Source: Neocallimastix lanati (nom. inval.)
Taxonomy: Eukaryota > Neocallimastigomycota > Neocallimastigomycetes > Neocallimastigales > Neocallimastigaceae
Reading direction: 5' to 3'
NCBI GenBank assembly: GCA_016946835.1
Contig: JACVTC010000212.1
Location: forward strand, 1 to 55,000
Length of the DNA stretch: 55,000 nt
Part shown: piece by piece, positions 1-9,585 of the stretch
How positions within the stretch are numbered: the stretch's first letter is position 1
Layout of the letters: each line of letters starts with the position of its first letter
Translations under genes and position numbers: made by a program
Notes under the pieces: model-generated
Seen by the model: only the letters and a program-made list of their open reading frames with translations
Databases searched by the model: none
What the model was told of the DNA's origin: nothing

Positions 1-72
1 GTGTTAAATTATCTTAGCCTTTAAAATTAGTTATTATTCGTTATTTTAGTTAATAAAAGCTTACCTTTTACA
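1..72 (+). mobile_element. 3' end of a Ty3/gypsy LTR (family E)
   Basis: The first 72 bases match, in inverted orientation, the inner end of two fuller copies at 36282-36834 and 38826-39383. It ends in CCTTTTACA, a CA terminus, and is then interrupted by another LTR at 74. Its primer-binding site resumes at 908. Only the LTR end lies inside the window. Confidence 0.6.
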
Positions 73-73
73 A

Positions 74-901
74 TGTAAGAAATAATAATTATTTACTAAT
101 AAATATTTATTATTTCTTAGTCTTTATAATTATTGATAATAATTATAAATTTATTTAAATTATAACAAATTTTATTAAATTAATTATTAAATATTCATAA
201 TTTATTTAATTATTAAATTTATTAATTTTAGTTTTTATTTAATTAAATTGTAAACAAACACATTTTGTATTCTATTATGTATTTAATAATGTATTCTGTA
301 TTTATTTATTTAATATTATTAATATTTTATTTTCCTTTTATGTAAATTTATTATTTTAAGATCGAAATATTTTTAATTGTTTTATTCTTTTATTTTCGAT
401 CATTAGATTAGATTAGGAATCGGTTAATTAGGGTTTTTCAAATTTCTTCATAAAAATAATTGGTTTTACCTAATTGATACGATGATCGATATCGATTAGG
501 TAAAACCAATATCGATCAAAAATCTTATCTAGGTTTTTCTTTCTAATCTTTTCCTAGATAAGAAATTTGTTAAGATTAGAAAAACCTTTTTTAATTAACC
601 TTATTTCCACAAAAAAATATAAATAAAGCTCTTGAGTTCTATATAAGAAATCAAGAGTTATTATTATAAAAACCTGGTTATAATAATAATAATTTATATT
701 TTTATCTTTAAATAAATAATAAAATAATTTCTAAAAAAATATATTTTACAAATAAATTTTATCGAAACATTCTATTTAAATTTATAATAAACTCGATTAA
801 GGTATAAAATTAGTATATTTTATTTTCTCAACTTAATTAATTAGTCGTTAAGTTGGAATTAATAATCATATTAAGTATTAGTACTTAGTATGATTATTAC
901 G
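74..901 (+). mobile_element. Solo LTR, family F, copy 1 (target duplication TACAA)
   Basis: The copy starts TGTAAGAA and ends ATTATTACG, and is flanked on both sides by TACAA (69-73 and 902-906). It shares long similarity with 35286-36281 and 39394-40221, including a TATA-like region near 615-625, the motif CTCTTGAGTT, and two inverted repeats (459-474 with 495-510, and 524-533 with 553-562). No coding sequence is attached, so it is a solo LTR. It was inserted exactly between the family E LTR end and that element's PBS. Confidence 0.75.
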
Positions 902-907
902 TACAAA

Positions 908-1314
908 TGGTACAGGATTTTAAAATATTATTTAATAAATTTGAAATGTATATTCATAACAATTAACACATACAACTCCTAAAAATAAATCAAGAACAAC
1001 AAATAACCCAAACAAAATCAATACCAAAACTTCTCAAAACTTACTTTTATTTTATTGTTTTATTTCTAATAAAATTTTTTTAAAAGAGAGATTAAAATTA
1101 TTTCTTTTACATTTGTTTTTTATTGTTTAATATATAAATTTAATTGGTTAAAAAATATTTTGTTAATTAATTATTTTTAGTATAATTCTTAATATAAAAT
1201 AATAAATTTAATAATAAAACTATAAAATAATAAATTTAATAATAAAAATATAAATATAAAATAATATTTTTCTGATTTTGATAATTATTTATATATAATA
1301 TTGTTTCGTAACAC
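908..1314 (+). mobile_element. PBS and untranslated leader of a family E gypsy element
   Basis: TGGTACAGGATTTT (908-921) is a tRNA-3'-end-type PBS beginning with TGG. The next roughly 400 bp match, in inverted orientation, 34849-35280. No gag follows: the similarity stops near 1314-1320, where a sequence resembling the upstream region of the ankyrin gene at 7736 begins. Confidence 0.6.
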
Positions 1315-1319
1315 AAAGA

Positions 1320-1351
1320 TTCTTTAATTCTATATTTATTTCTATTATTAT

Positions 1352-1402
<51 letters not shown>

Positions 1403-1692
1403 TTATTTTGCTTAATTCTATATCAAAAAAAAAAATAAAAATAAAAATAAAATAAAATAAAAAATAAAAATAAAAATAAAATAATTTATATAATTTTATA
1501 TATTCAAAAAATCATTTCAAAATCTTAAAATATTCCAACATTGAAATAATTTTATTAAATAGTTATTCATAGTTCCATTATTTTATTATTTTTAAAATTT
1601 TAAATTTTTTTAAAGCAATCAATATTTATAATGGACTTAACTACTAATTATATTATTTTTTTTAAAAAGTTAAATTTTTAAAAAATACAAAT
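1320..1692. repeat. Copy of an ankyrin-gene upstream region without the gene
   Basis: This stretch, which includes a T tract of more than 50 bp at about 1350-1399, matches 8640-8972. That second copy is the DNA immediately upstream of the minus-strand ankyrin gene ending at 8629. The match begins within about 15 bp of where the start codon would be; the gene itself is replaced by the gypsy leader at 908-1314. Confidence 0.55.
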
Positions 1693-1958
1693 CAAAATAA
1701 TGATAAATTTAATTAATCTATCTTTAATATAAATAATGACTAATTACTTGTATTAATATTTAAAATAAAAAGTATAAAAATCATGGAATTATTATTTTAA
1801 AAAAATGCATTTAATACTAAAAAAGAAAATAAAAAAATTCTTTATACTGTTATAAATATATTATAATAAAATATTTTCTAAAACTATTAACCCATATATA
1901 ATTACTATTGTGTTTATTATAGTCTATTTGAGTGTTTCTTAACATGATATTTTTGTCA

Positions 1959-1981
1959 GATTAAGAGTCTCAGTCTCAACC
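1959..1981 (+). promoter_or_regulatory. Copia PBS complementary to a tRNA-Lys(CUU) half
   Basis: GATTAAGAGTCTCAGTC is the reverse complement of a lysine CUU tRNA anticodon arm (anticodon CTT in ACTCTTAA). The same sequence is found directly against the 5' LTR of the complete copia element at 15432. Drosophila copia is known to prime from an internal tRNA fragment. The preceding bases (…TTTTTGTCA) would be the 5' LTR end, but that LTR cannot be delimited. Confidence 0.7.
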
Positions 1982-2212
1982 GATTAATCCATATGAAAGC
2001 TAAGTATTTTTTTTTTAAATAAAAATTTAACATTAAATAAATTTGAAATTTATATATTTATTATTAAATATTAATTTTTTTTTAATTATTTATATATATA
2101 TACAAATATTTATAAATTATAGAACTAAAATAAAAGTGGAATCTTTAATATTTAAAATAATTATATATAGAAGTACAATATCGATATAATTGAAATTGAA
2201 AATAAACATAAA

Positions 2213-2434
2213 GGTCAGCTATTAGAAATAAGCTGATGATGAAATAAAAGATCAGCTATTGAATATAAGGTTGAGGATGAAACAAAAGGTCAGCTATTGA
2301 ATATAAGCTGAGAAATGAAACAAAAAGGTCATCTATATTATATAAGCTGAAAATAAAGAACATAACATGTCAGCTATGCTACATAAGCTGAGAATAAAAG
2401 AACAAAAAATTTCAGCTATGCTATATAAGCTGGA
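2213..2434 (+). repeat. Six tandem short hairpins in a copia leader
   Basis: Six imperfect units, 37-42 bp apart, start at about 2214, 2251, 2289, 2328, 2369 and 2411. Each contains TCAGCTAT…ATAAGCTGA, a 6-bp inverted repeat around a 10-nt loop. They lie between the PBS at 1959 and gag at 3095. Confidence 0.75.
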
Positions 2435-3094
2435 AAAATATAATAAAAAATTCAATTATATAATAAATAATTAAAATAAAGATTTTAATTAAAATGAAAT
2501 TACAATGATATATTAAATATGAACAATTAATGTTATAATCATTTTCACGACAATAGCAAAAATTCTTTAAATACACTTAATATAAATAAATTATTTCCTT
2601 TATATTATTATTCGTAATATAAATATATACAATACTTTGTAATAAACATTAATAAAAATAATTTATTCTTAATTAAAAAGGAATAGTAACATAATCACAT
2701 TCACATTATTTAATAAAAGAATCAAAATGATAGGTTTCAGTAATAATAAAATTATACTAATTCCTCCCTCAATATTAAAAAACATGTATATTAATATCTT
2801 TAAATTAAATTTTATTAAATTTTATAATTATTAATCATTAAAAAATCTATATAAATAAATTAATAATTAATTGTCACTAAAAATAAAACCAATCAAAATT
2901 AATTACAATTTACATTATTTAATTTAATAAAATTAAATATAACTAAAGAAATAAAAAAATGTATAAATATAACTAAAGAAATAAAAAAATATATAAAAGA
3001 TAAATTAAAGAAAAGCAATAAAAAATAAATTAAGAAAATAATAAAACATAAATACTTTTAATTAAAGCAAGAAGGTAAAAATAAAAAGTAGAAA

Positions 3095-6000
3095 ATGAGC
3101 AGAAACAATTCAAGAAGTAATTCCAGAAATCAAATCTTCGAAATCCCCGGATCAGAAAGTAATTTCTCCGCTAAAGGAATCTCTTTTAATTACTCCGAGA
3201 ATTTCAATCATGTTACTGAATTAACCGTTGAAAACTTCCAAGATTGGAAAACTAACGTATTGGATCTCTTAATCATCAATAATCTAGAAGAATACATTAG
3301 TTTACCAAAAGTAAAAAAATTGAGAAAGAAAGATATTATTAAATTAAAGAAGATTTAGATAAGTATATTAAAGATAAATTTAATAATTCTCTTGTTTACG
3401 ATATTGGGACAACACAAGCAGATATCAAGAATGACATAATGGTTAAATGGATAATTAATAATAGCTTGGGAAAGAAAACAAAAGAAATAATAAAAAGCCA
3501 TAGTAAGACCGCCTTCGAAATGTGGAACTTCCTTCAAGATTCCTTTACTTTAGGAGAAGAGCATCAAAAAATGATATTACGAAATAAATTAAACAGATTA
3601 AAATTTACCACAGATGATGATATACATATCTTCCTTGCAACACTTCAAAATATGATAGATGAATTGGAAATTATCGATACAGACATAAGTGAAAGTATAA
3701 AGGTAGGAATTCTGAATAAAGCTTTACCTGAAAATCTAAGGTGGATAAATGTTTTCCAGTTCAATAATGAATGGATAAAATGTTGCAACTATGTAAAAAG
3801 AATAATACCAGATATTCTTTTCTCAAATATCAAGAAAAGAAAACTTCAAGAAGAAAACGCAAAAAGTATTTTTAATTTATAAACTGAAAACAAAAATAAA
3901 CAAAATCATAAGTATTTAAAAATAAGAGGAAGAAAAAATGGAAAATGTTTCCTATGTGGAAAATACGGCCACTACAAAAAGGAATGTTATAAATATAAAA
4001 GAAATAAGTTCTTGAATCAAAACAATGAAAATAAATCAATGAAAATTCGAAGAAAATTGAACAAAAAATATAATAAAAGTAAAATTAATAACAAGCATTT
4101 ATATTCAATAAGCAATTACAACAACTATAAAGACGATTACTTAGAAGATTTTTCTAAAGATTATAACTCTGATAAAACAATCGAAATTAATTGCTTAGAA
4201 ACAATAAATAATAAAAATCACGAAAATAGCAATATACATAATAATAACTTCATAGTTTGAATTTTAGATTCAGGTGCATCAATCAGTACTATTAATGATA
4301 TAAAATTTCTTACTAACATTAAAAAATGTAAAACAAAAATTTTACTAGCGAATGGTAAAGAAGTATTATCTGAGTTTTGCGGCAATTTTGTAGGATTCAT
4401 TAACAATAACAAATTTATTTTAAAAAATGTTTATTATTCAATGTAAAGATATCTTTATATCTTTAATAAATTTATGTAATATATTATTACATTAATTAAT
4501 GTATGAAATTTTTCTCATAACATCTTGAATAAAATTATGTAAATTACATTAATTTATGAATTAAAACATATTTCAATAAATTTATGTAAACAAAAAATCA
4601 TACATTAAATTTACGTACATGAATTAAATACTTTAAATAATTACTTCTCCTTAAATTAATAATTGAAATTTAAAATTATAAATTAGAACTTAAATTATTT
4701 AAATTTATATTTATTAAAGATGAAATTAAATAATTTAGTCACAAAAAATTCGCCAAATCTGTTATTGTTAAATTTTTTATTTATTTAAATAGTATAGTTT
4801 AATATTATTAATAGTTTTTAGTTTAATTTTAAATTAGTTAAAATATTTAAATAGTTATAATAAAAAATAGTTATAATAAAAAATAGTAAATTAAAAAATT
4901 ATACTATAATTAGTTTTAGTTTAAATATTTTATTATTTTATAAAATTAATTATTATTAGTATTTAAATTGAATATATGTAAATTGAATTAATTTAATATA
5001 TTAGAATATAATTAAGAAAAAATATAAATATTGTAAATTTTCTTTAGAACGTAGAACGTAATTGTTATTTATGATTTTATAGTTCATAACATAATAAGAA
5101 CTATTTAATAAAAGATTTTTCATAAAACAATTATTTTTAATAAAAGAATTTATTTTATAATAGAGTGTTTCGTATTATTATAATCTGTTTTGACATAAAA
5201 CTCTTTATATTCAAGATATATTAAAAGAAACTTAATTTCAATCAATCAATTAATTTATCAAAATTATAAAGTAATATTCAATAATTATGACAACTCCCCA
5301 CAAGCATTAATTTACGATAATAATGGAAATAGAATTTATAAATCTTTATCTAATGATAAAAATACATATCAAATTTTCACTTCCAAACACCAAATAATTT
5401 TAAATTCAACAAAACATAGCGAAATCAATTATACAGAGTCAAGTAACTAACAAGTAATAGACCTTTGGCATAGACGCTTAGGTCATTATGATATTTCTAA
5501 AATAAAAATTATATTAAGTAATATCAATCTAAAATTAAAATGTCCAGTATGTATTAATTCCAAATTAAAAAATAAGTCATTTAAACTATCTACCAATAAG
5601 ACTAAACAAATTTTAGAATTAATACATTTAGATCTTGTAGGACCTGTTACTCTTTCAATAAATAACAATAAGTATTTCTTTACAATTTTAGATGACTACT
5701 CTAGATATGGATGGGTCATCTTCACTGAAAATAAAAATGATGTATTTAACAAATTTATTATTTGGTATAATAAAATTTATAATTCATTAAATATAAATAT
5801 CAAAGCAATTCAGTCTGATAATGGGAAGGAATTCCAAAATAGTAAATTCCAAATTTTCTGTGAAGAAAATGGAATCTATCATCAGTTTTCAGTTTCTTAT
5901 AACCCTTCTCAAAATGGAAAGGCCGAAAGATTTAATGGTATATTCATTGTTTCTTCAAAATCACTTCTTAACGACGCTAAACTCAGTCATGATTTTTGGG

Positions 6001-7385
6001 AGTTTGCTGTTGATACTGCAAACTATATTCATAATCGACTTCCCCATCAAGGCATTCAAAACAAAATTCCATTTGAAGTATTTTATAATAAGCCTGTAGA
6101 TTACAATACATTTAGAGTATTCGGATGTAGAGTCTATTTCTTTGTGCCGTAGGAACTAAGATCAAAATTCGACAATAATTCACATCCTGGTATTTTTCTT
6201 GGATATTGCGATCATCCTTCCACTTACAAAATTCTTGATGTTATCAATAATAAAATCATCCATTCTCACACTGTAGAATTTATGGAAAACGAACCAGGAA
6301 ATTCCTTTTTAAATCGTATTCATTCCAATATCAAATTCAGGGAGAGCAATTGTCTAAACCGACTTAGATACAGTAATGAAATTAATGATTATAATAATAA
6401 AATAACTGACATTATTAATGAAAGAAATATTACAACAAATATTAACCAGAATAAAAATATTAAAAATAATCTAAAAATAAATCTTCAAAAACAAATAGAA
6501 TTAGTCGTAAATATTATCCCAATTATCAAAAATAATAATAAAAATATTATTATTAATAATAGTAATTAAAATAATAATAATGAAAATAGCAACAATATCA
6601 TTGACAATAATACAATCAATAATAGCAACAATACTTTCAATCAGGAATCGTTAAATTCAAATGATTACAATTTCAATAATAATTCAATCAATATTAATAA
6701 TGAAATTAAAAATACGACTGAAAATGATAACAACAAAATATCAACAGAAAACCAACAAGAAATTAACAACATCAATAATAAATATAACACAAATAAAGAG
6801 AAAAATCCAAACTATCAACATCCTAAAAATTCAAAAAGGAATTTAAATAATTTTACAATTAATTCAAATAAAAGAAAAAAAATAAACAACACAAATGAAT
6901 CAGACATGAAAATTAATGAAAATACATTAATTGAACCATATAATTTTAAGTATATATTCAAATTTAAAGATAAAATAGAATGGCTAAACGCAATTAAGAA
7001 AGAATTAGAAATCATGAAAAAACTTAATGTTTATAAAATTGTTAAAACCGTACCATCAGGATCCAACATTATATCATCACGATGGGTATTTAAGTATAAA
7101 AGGGATACAAGCGGAAATGTTATTAAAAGAAAAGTAAGATTAGTTGCAAAAGGATACACTCAACAGTACGGTATCGACTACAAAGAAACATTTGCACCAA
7201 CCCTAAAACAGAATACAATTCGAATCATTACAGTTATTGCGGTTCAGAAAAATTTTAATATTGTTCAAATAGACATCAATTCAGCTTATTTAAATGCACC
7301 ATTAAATAGGAATATATATTGAAAGCACCAGAGGGTCATCCATCTTACGGAAAATCTTTTTGGGAACTTCACAAATCTTTAATTG
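3095..7385 (+). pseudogene. Decayed Ty1/copia gag-pol
   Basis: This is a broken relative of the intact polyprotein at 9586-14223. Gag starts at ATG 3095, shifts frame near 3350 and continues to a stop at 3880. The zinc knuckle CFLCGKYGHYKKEC (CX2CX4HX4C) follows in frame at about 3946. A protease DSGA motif is near 4268 after a TGA. The frame is then split by an insertion (4442-5207). Integrase resumes at about 5220, with an LWHRRLGH zinc motif, an HLDLVGP first Asp, SDNGKEF, a YNPSQNGKAERFN Glu region, and stops at 5447 and 6150. Reverse transcriptase begins at about 6960 and breaks off near 7385, before the YVDD motif; RNase H and the 3' LTR are missing. No functional product is expected. 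Confidence 0.9.
4442..5207. mobile_element. 766-bp insertion in the copia pseudogene, probable solo LTR
   Basis: Both edges carry TATTCAA (4435-4441 and 5208-5214). Taking out the insert plus one copy of that repeat reconnects the frame between the protease-side and integrase-side coding, so the breakpoints are firm. The insert starts TGTAAAGATATC and holds no open frame. If the duplication is the 5-bp TTCAA, the insert ends in TA, as the copia LTRs of this window do. No second copy of the insert was recognised here. Confidence 0.65.
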
Positions 7386-7735
7386 AATATAAAATAAAAT
7401 ATAATATAATAAAATAATAGAATTTTTATTTATATAATTTTTAGCAATATTTTAAATAATAATTTAAATATATTATTATTTATTTTTTTATATGATTATA
7501 AATTATATTTATATATATTTTAATTACTTTAAAAACTTAATTTATTGTTATTTAAAAAATATTATGCAAAAACATTTTCTAATAATATAATGTATTTTTT
7601 CCAAAATCATTTATTTTTATTAATATTTATTTAAATATTCTATTATTGCTTCATTTCCTATTCTATATAAATTAAATATCATTATTTCAACCTAGTACTT
7701 TTTTTTTTTTTTTTTTATTTACTTCAGCTCCATTT
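7386..7735. other. AT-rich intergenic stretch
   Basis: This runs from the truncated copia reverse transcriptase to the ankyrin gene. It has no coding signal. A T tract at about 7699-7717 corresponds on the minus strand to an A tract just past the ankyrin stop codon, where a decayed further repeat (IENGAEVNKK in a shifted frame) can be read. Confidence 0.5.
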
Positions 7736-8629
7736 TCAATTTAAATATTTTGTTATGGCTACTTTTCCCCTTTTAAGTGAAATTAATAATGAGGTTTCAC
7801 AATATCCATTTTCTTTATTTACATCTGCTCCATGTTCAACTAAATATTTTACTATGCTTTCATTTCCCTTTTCACATGAAATAAATAATGGGATTTTACC
7901 ATATCTATCTTCTTTATTTACATCTGCTCCATGTTCAACTAAATATTTTACTATGCTTTCATTTCCCTTTAAACATGAAATAAATAATGGAGTTTCATTC
8001 CATTTATTTTCCTTATTTACAACTACTCCATGTTCAACTATATATTTTACTATGCCTTCATTTCCCATTTCACATGAAATAAATAATGGGGTTTTACCAT
8101 ATTTTGCTTTTTTATTTACATTTGCTCCATTTTCAACTAAATATTTTACTATGTCTTCATTTCCCTCTTCAAATGAAATAAATAATGGTGTTTCAGTCCA
8201 TTTATTTTCTTTATTTATATCTGCTCCATGTTCAACTAAATATTTTATTATGCCTTCATTTCCACTTCTACAAGCATTAATTAATGGTGTTTCGTCCTTA
8301 TTGTCTCTTTCATTTATATTCGCTCCATGTTCAACTAAGAATTCAATTCTAGTAAAATTTATTTCTTTTCCTCTATTACATTCAATCAATAAATATTTTC
8401 CACAATCACTTTCATGATCTGTATCATAAGTTAAAATCTTAAATTTATCATCTGAAATATATTGATTTAAATCTGATATAGAAATCTCTACTTTATCTCT
8501 ATAATGAAATAATAAAAATTTAAAAAAATCATCATTATATATTTTTATATGATCAAAAATATAATCAAGTAACCTATTATTGTTATCATTAAACAAGTTT
8601 CTAATTTGAAGTGAAGATATATTTTCCAT
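7736..8629 (-). CDS. Ankyrin-repeat protein, probably C-terminally truncated
   Basis: The 297-residue product has a divergent N-terminal region (about residues 1-95) followed by about seven ankyrin repeats of roughly 33 residues, in the style ETPLFISCEKGNESIVKYLV-EHGADVNKE. The family binds other proteins; no catalytic domain, signal peptide or membrane segment is seen, so it is probably cytosolic. The frame stops inside a repeat (…AITKYLN), and the expected continuation (IENGAEVNKK) is readable just downstream in another frame, so the C terminus was lost by a small indel. A T-rich run lies 30-60 bp upstream on the plus strand. The N terminus resembles that of the second ankyrin gene at 19141-20215. 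It may still be expressed, but it sits among transposons. Confidence 0.8.
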   Translation of the reverse strand: MENISSLQIRNLFNDNNNRLLDYIFDHIKIYNDDFFKFLLFHYRDKVEISISDLNQYISDDKFKILTYDTDHESDCGKYLLIECNRGKEINFTRIEFLVEHGANINERDNKDETPLINACRSGNEGIIKYLVEHGADINKENKWTETPLFISFEEGNEDIVKYLVENGANVNKKAKYGKTPLFISCEMGNEGIVKYIVEHGVVVNKENKWNETPLFISCLKGNESIVKYLVEHGADVNKEDRYGKIPLFISCEKGNESIVKYLVEHGADVNKENGYCETSLLISLKRGKVAITKYLN

Positions 8630-8639
8630 TATAATAATA

Positions 8640-8972
8640 CTTTAATCTATTTCTATTATTATTTTTTCTTTCTTTTTTTTTTTTTTTTTTTCTTATAATA
8701 ATCTTTTTTAATTTTGTTTTAATTTTCTTATTTCTATATCAAAATAAAATAAAAAAAAAAAAAATAAATTCAAAGAATTATTTTTATTTCCAATCATTTC
8801 AAAATCTTAAAAAATTCCAACAATGAAATAATTTTATTAAATAGTTATTTTTAGTTTCATTATTTTATTACTTTTAAAATTTTAAATTTTTTTAAAGCAA
8901 TCAATATTTATAATGGACTTAAATACTAATTATATTAATTTTTTTATAATTAAATTTTTAAAAAATACAAAT
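8640..8972 (-). repeat. Upstream region of the ankyrin gene, duplicated at 1320-1692
   Basis: This includes a T tract (about 8670-8691 on +) and a block of about 180 bp (8790-8972) nearly the same as 1510-1692. Its position directly upstream of the start codon makes it the likely promoter and 5' untranslated region. No specific element can be named. Confidence 0.5.
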
Positions 8973-9290
8973 CAATACTTGCATTTAAATATTATTTTTT
9001 TTAATTATCAAATAATTGAATTTCTTTAACTAATTTAAATTAACCTTTATATCTTTAATCTCTATTTGCTCTATATATTACTCAATATTTTTATATTTAA
9101 TGAAATTTATATTAATAATTGTAATTTACAAAAATTTATATTAATCTATTATTTAGATATATATTAAATAAATATTTATTTTGAACATCATTATTAATAC
9201 GATATAAATATATTATTATTATTGATACGATATAAATATATAATTAAACTATTTTTGTTAAAGTATAAATAAATATTAATGAATAAATTA
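8973..9290. other. AT-rich flank of the complete copia element
   Basis: No open frame or recognised repeat is present apart from a short duplicated ATACGATATAAATATATTATT motif near 9199-9240. It ends with AATTA (9286-9290), the left copy of the copia target duplication. Confidence 0.4.
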
Positions 9291-9532
9291 TATTAAACAC
9301 CAAAAACAAATATTGATAAAATTAGATATATTTTTAGAATAGCATTTTATATATAATACTTAATATTTAATTTTATTTATCTTTATTTTTTATAATTACA
9401 AAAGTGAATATCTTTTTAACAAGGTTACATTTTATTTCTTTTATAATTTTATTTAAATATAATAATATTCTGATTGGGTAAAATATATTAAAGTCAATTA
9501 TTAAGTATTTATTTTTTTTTTATATTCTAACA
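9291..9532 (-). repeat. 3' LTR of the copia element
   Basis: On the minus strand it begins TGTTAGAATATAA and ends GGTGTTTAATA, so the ends are TG…TA rather than the usual TG…CA. It is 242 bp and nearly identical to 15432-15674. Confidence 0.9.
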
Positions 9533-9541
9533 TTCCTCCTA
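9533..9541 (-). promoter_or_regulatory. Polypurine tract, copia
   Basis: On the minus strand AGGAGGAA directly precedes the 3' LTR start TGTTAG. This is the expected plus-strand primer of an LTR element. Confidence 0.8.
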
Positions 9542-9585
9542 AAATATGACTTTCCTAAAATGTCATATTTTTTATTTATATTATT

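Noticed and set aside
2213-2434. CRISPR array
   Set aside because: Repeats of about 23 bp with 15-19 bp AT-rich gaps that are themselves similar, inside a retrotransposon leader of a eukaryote; no cas genes.
7755-8417. 220-codon plus-strand open frame with regular repeats
   Set aside because: It is the antisense of the ankyrin repeats at 7736-8629; the periodicity reflects the repeats on the other strand. The same applies to plus-strand frames at 18890-19815.
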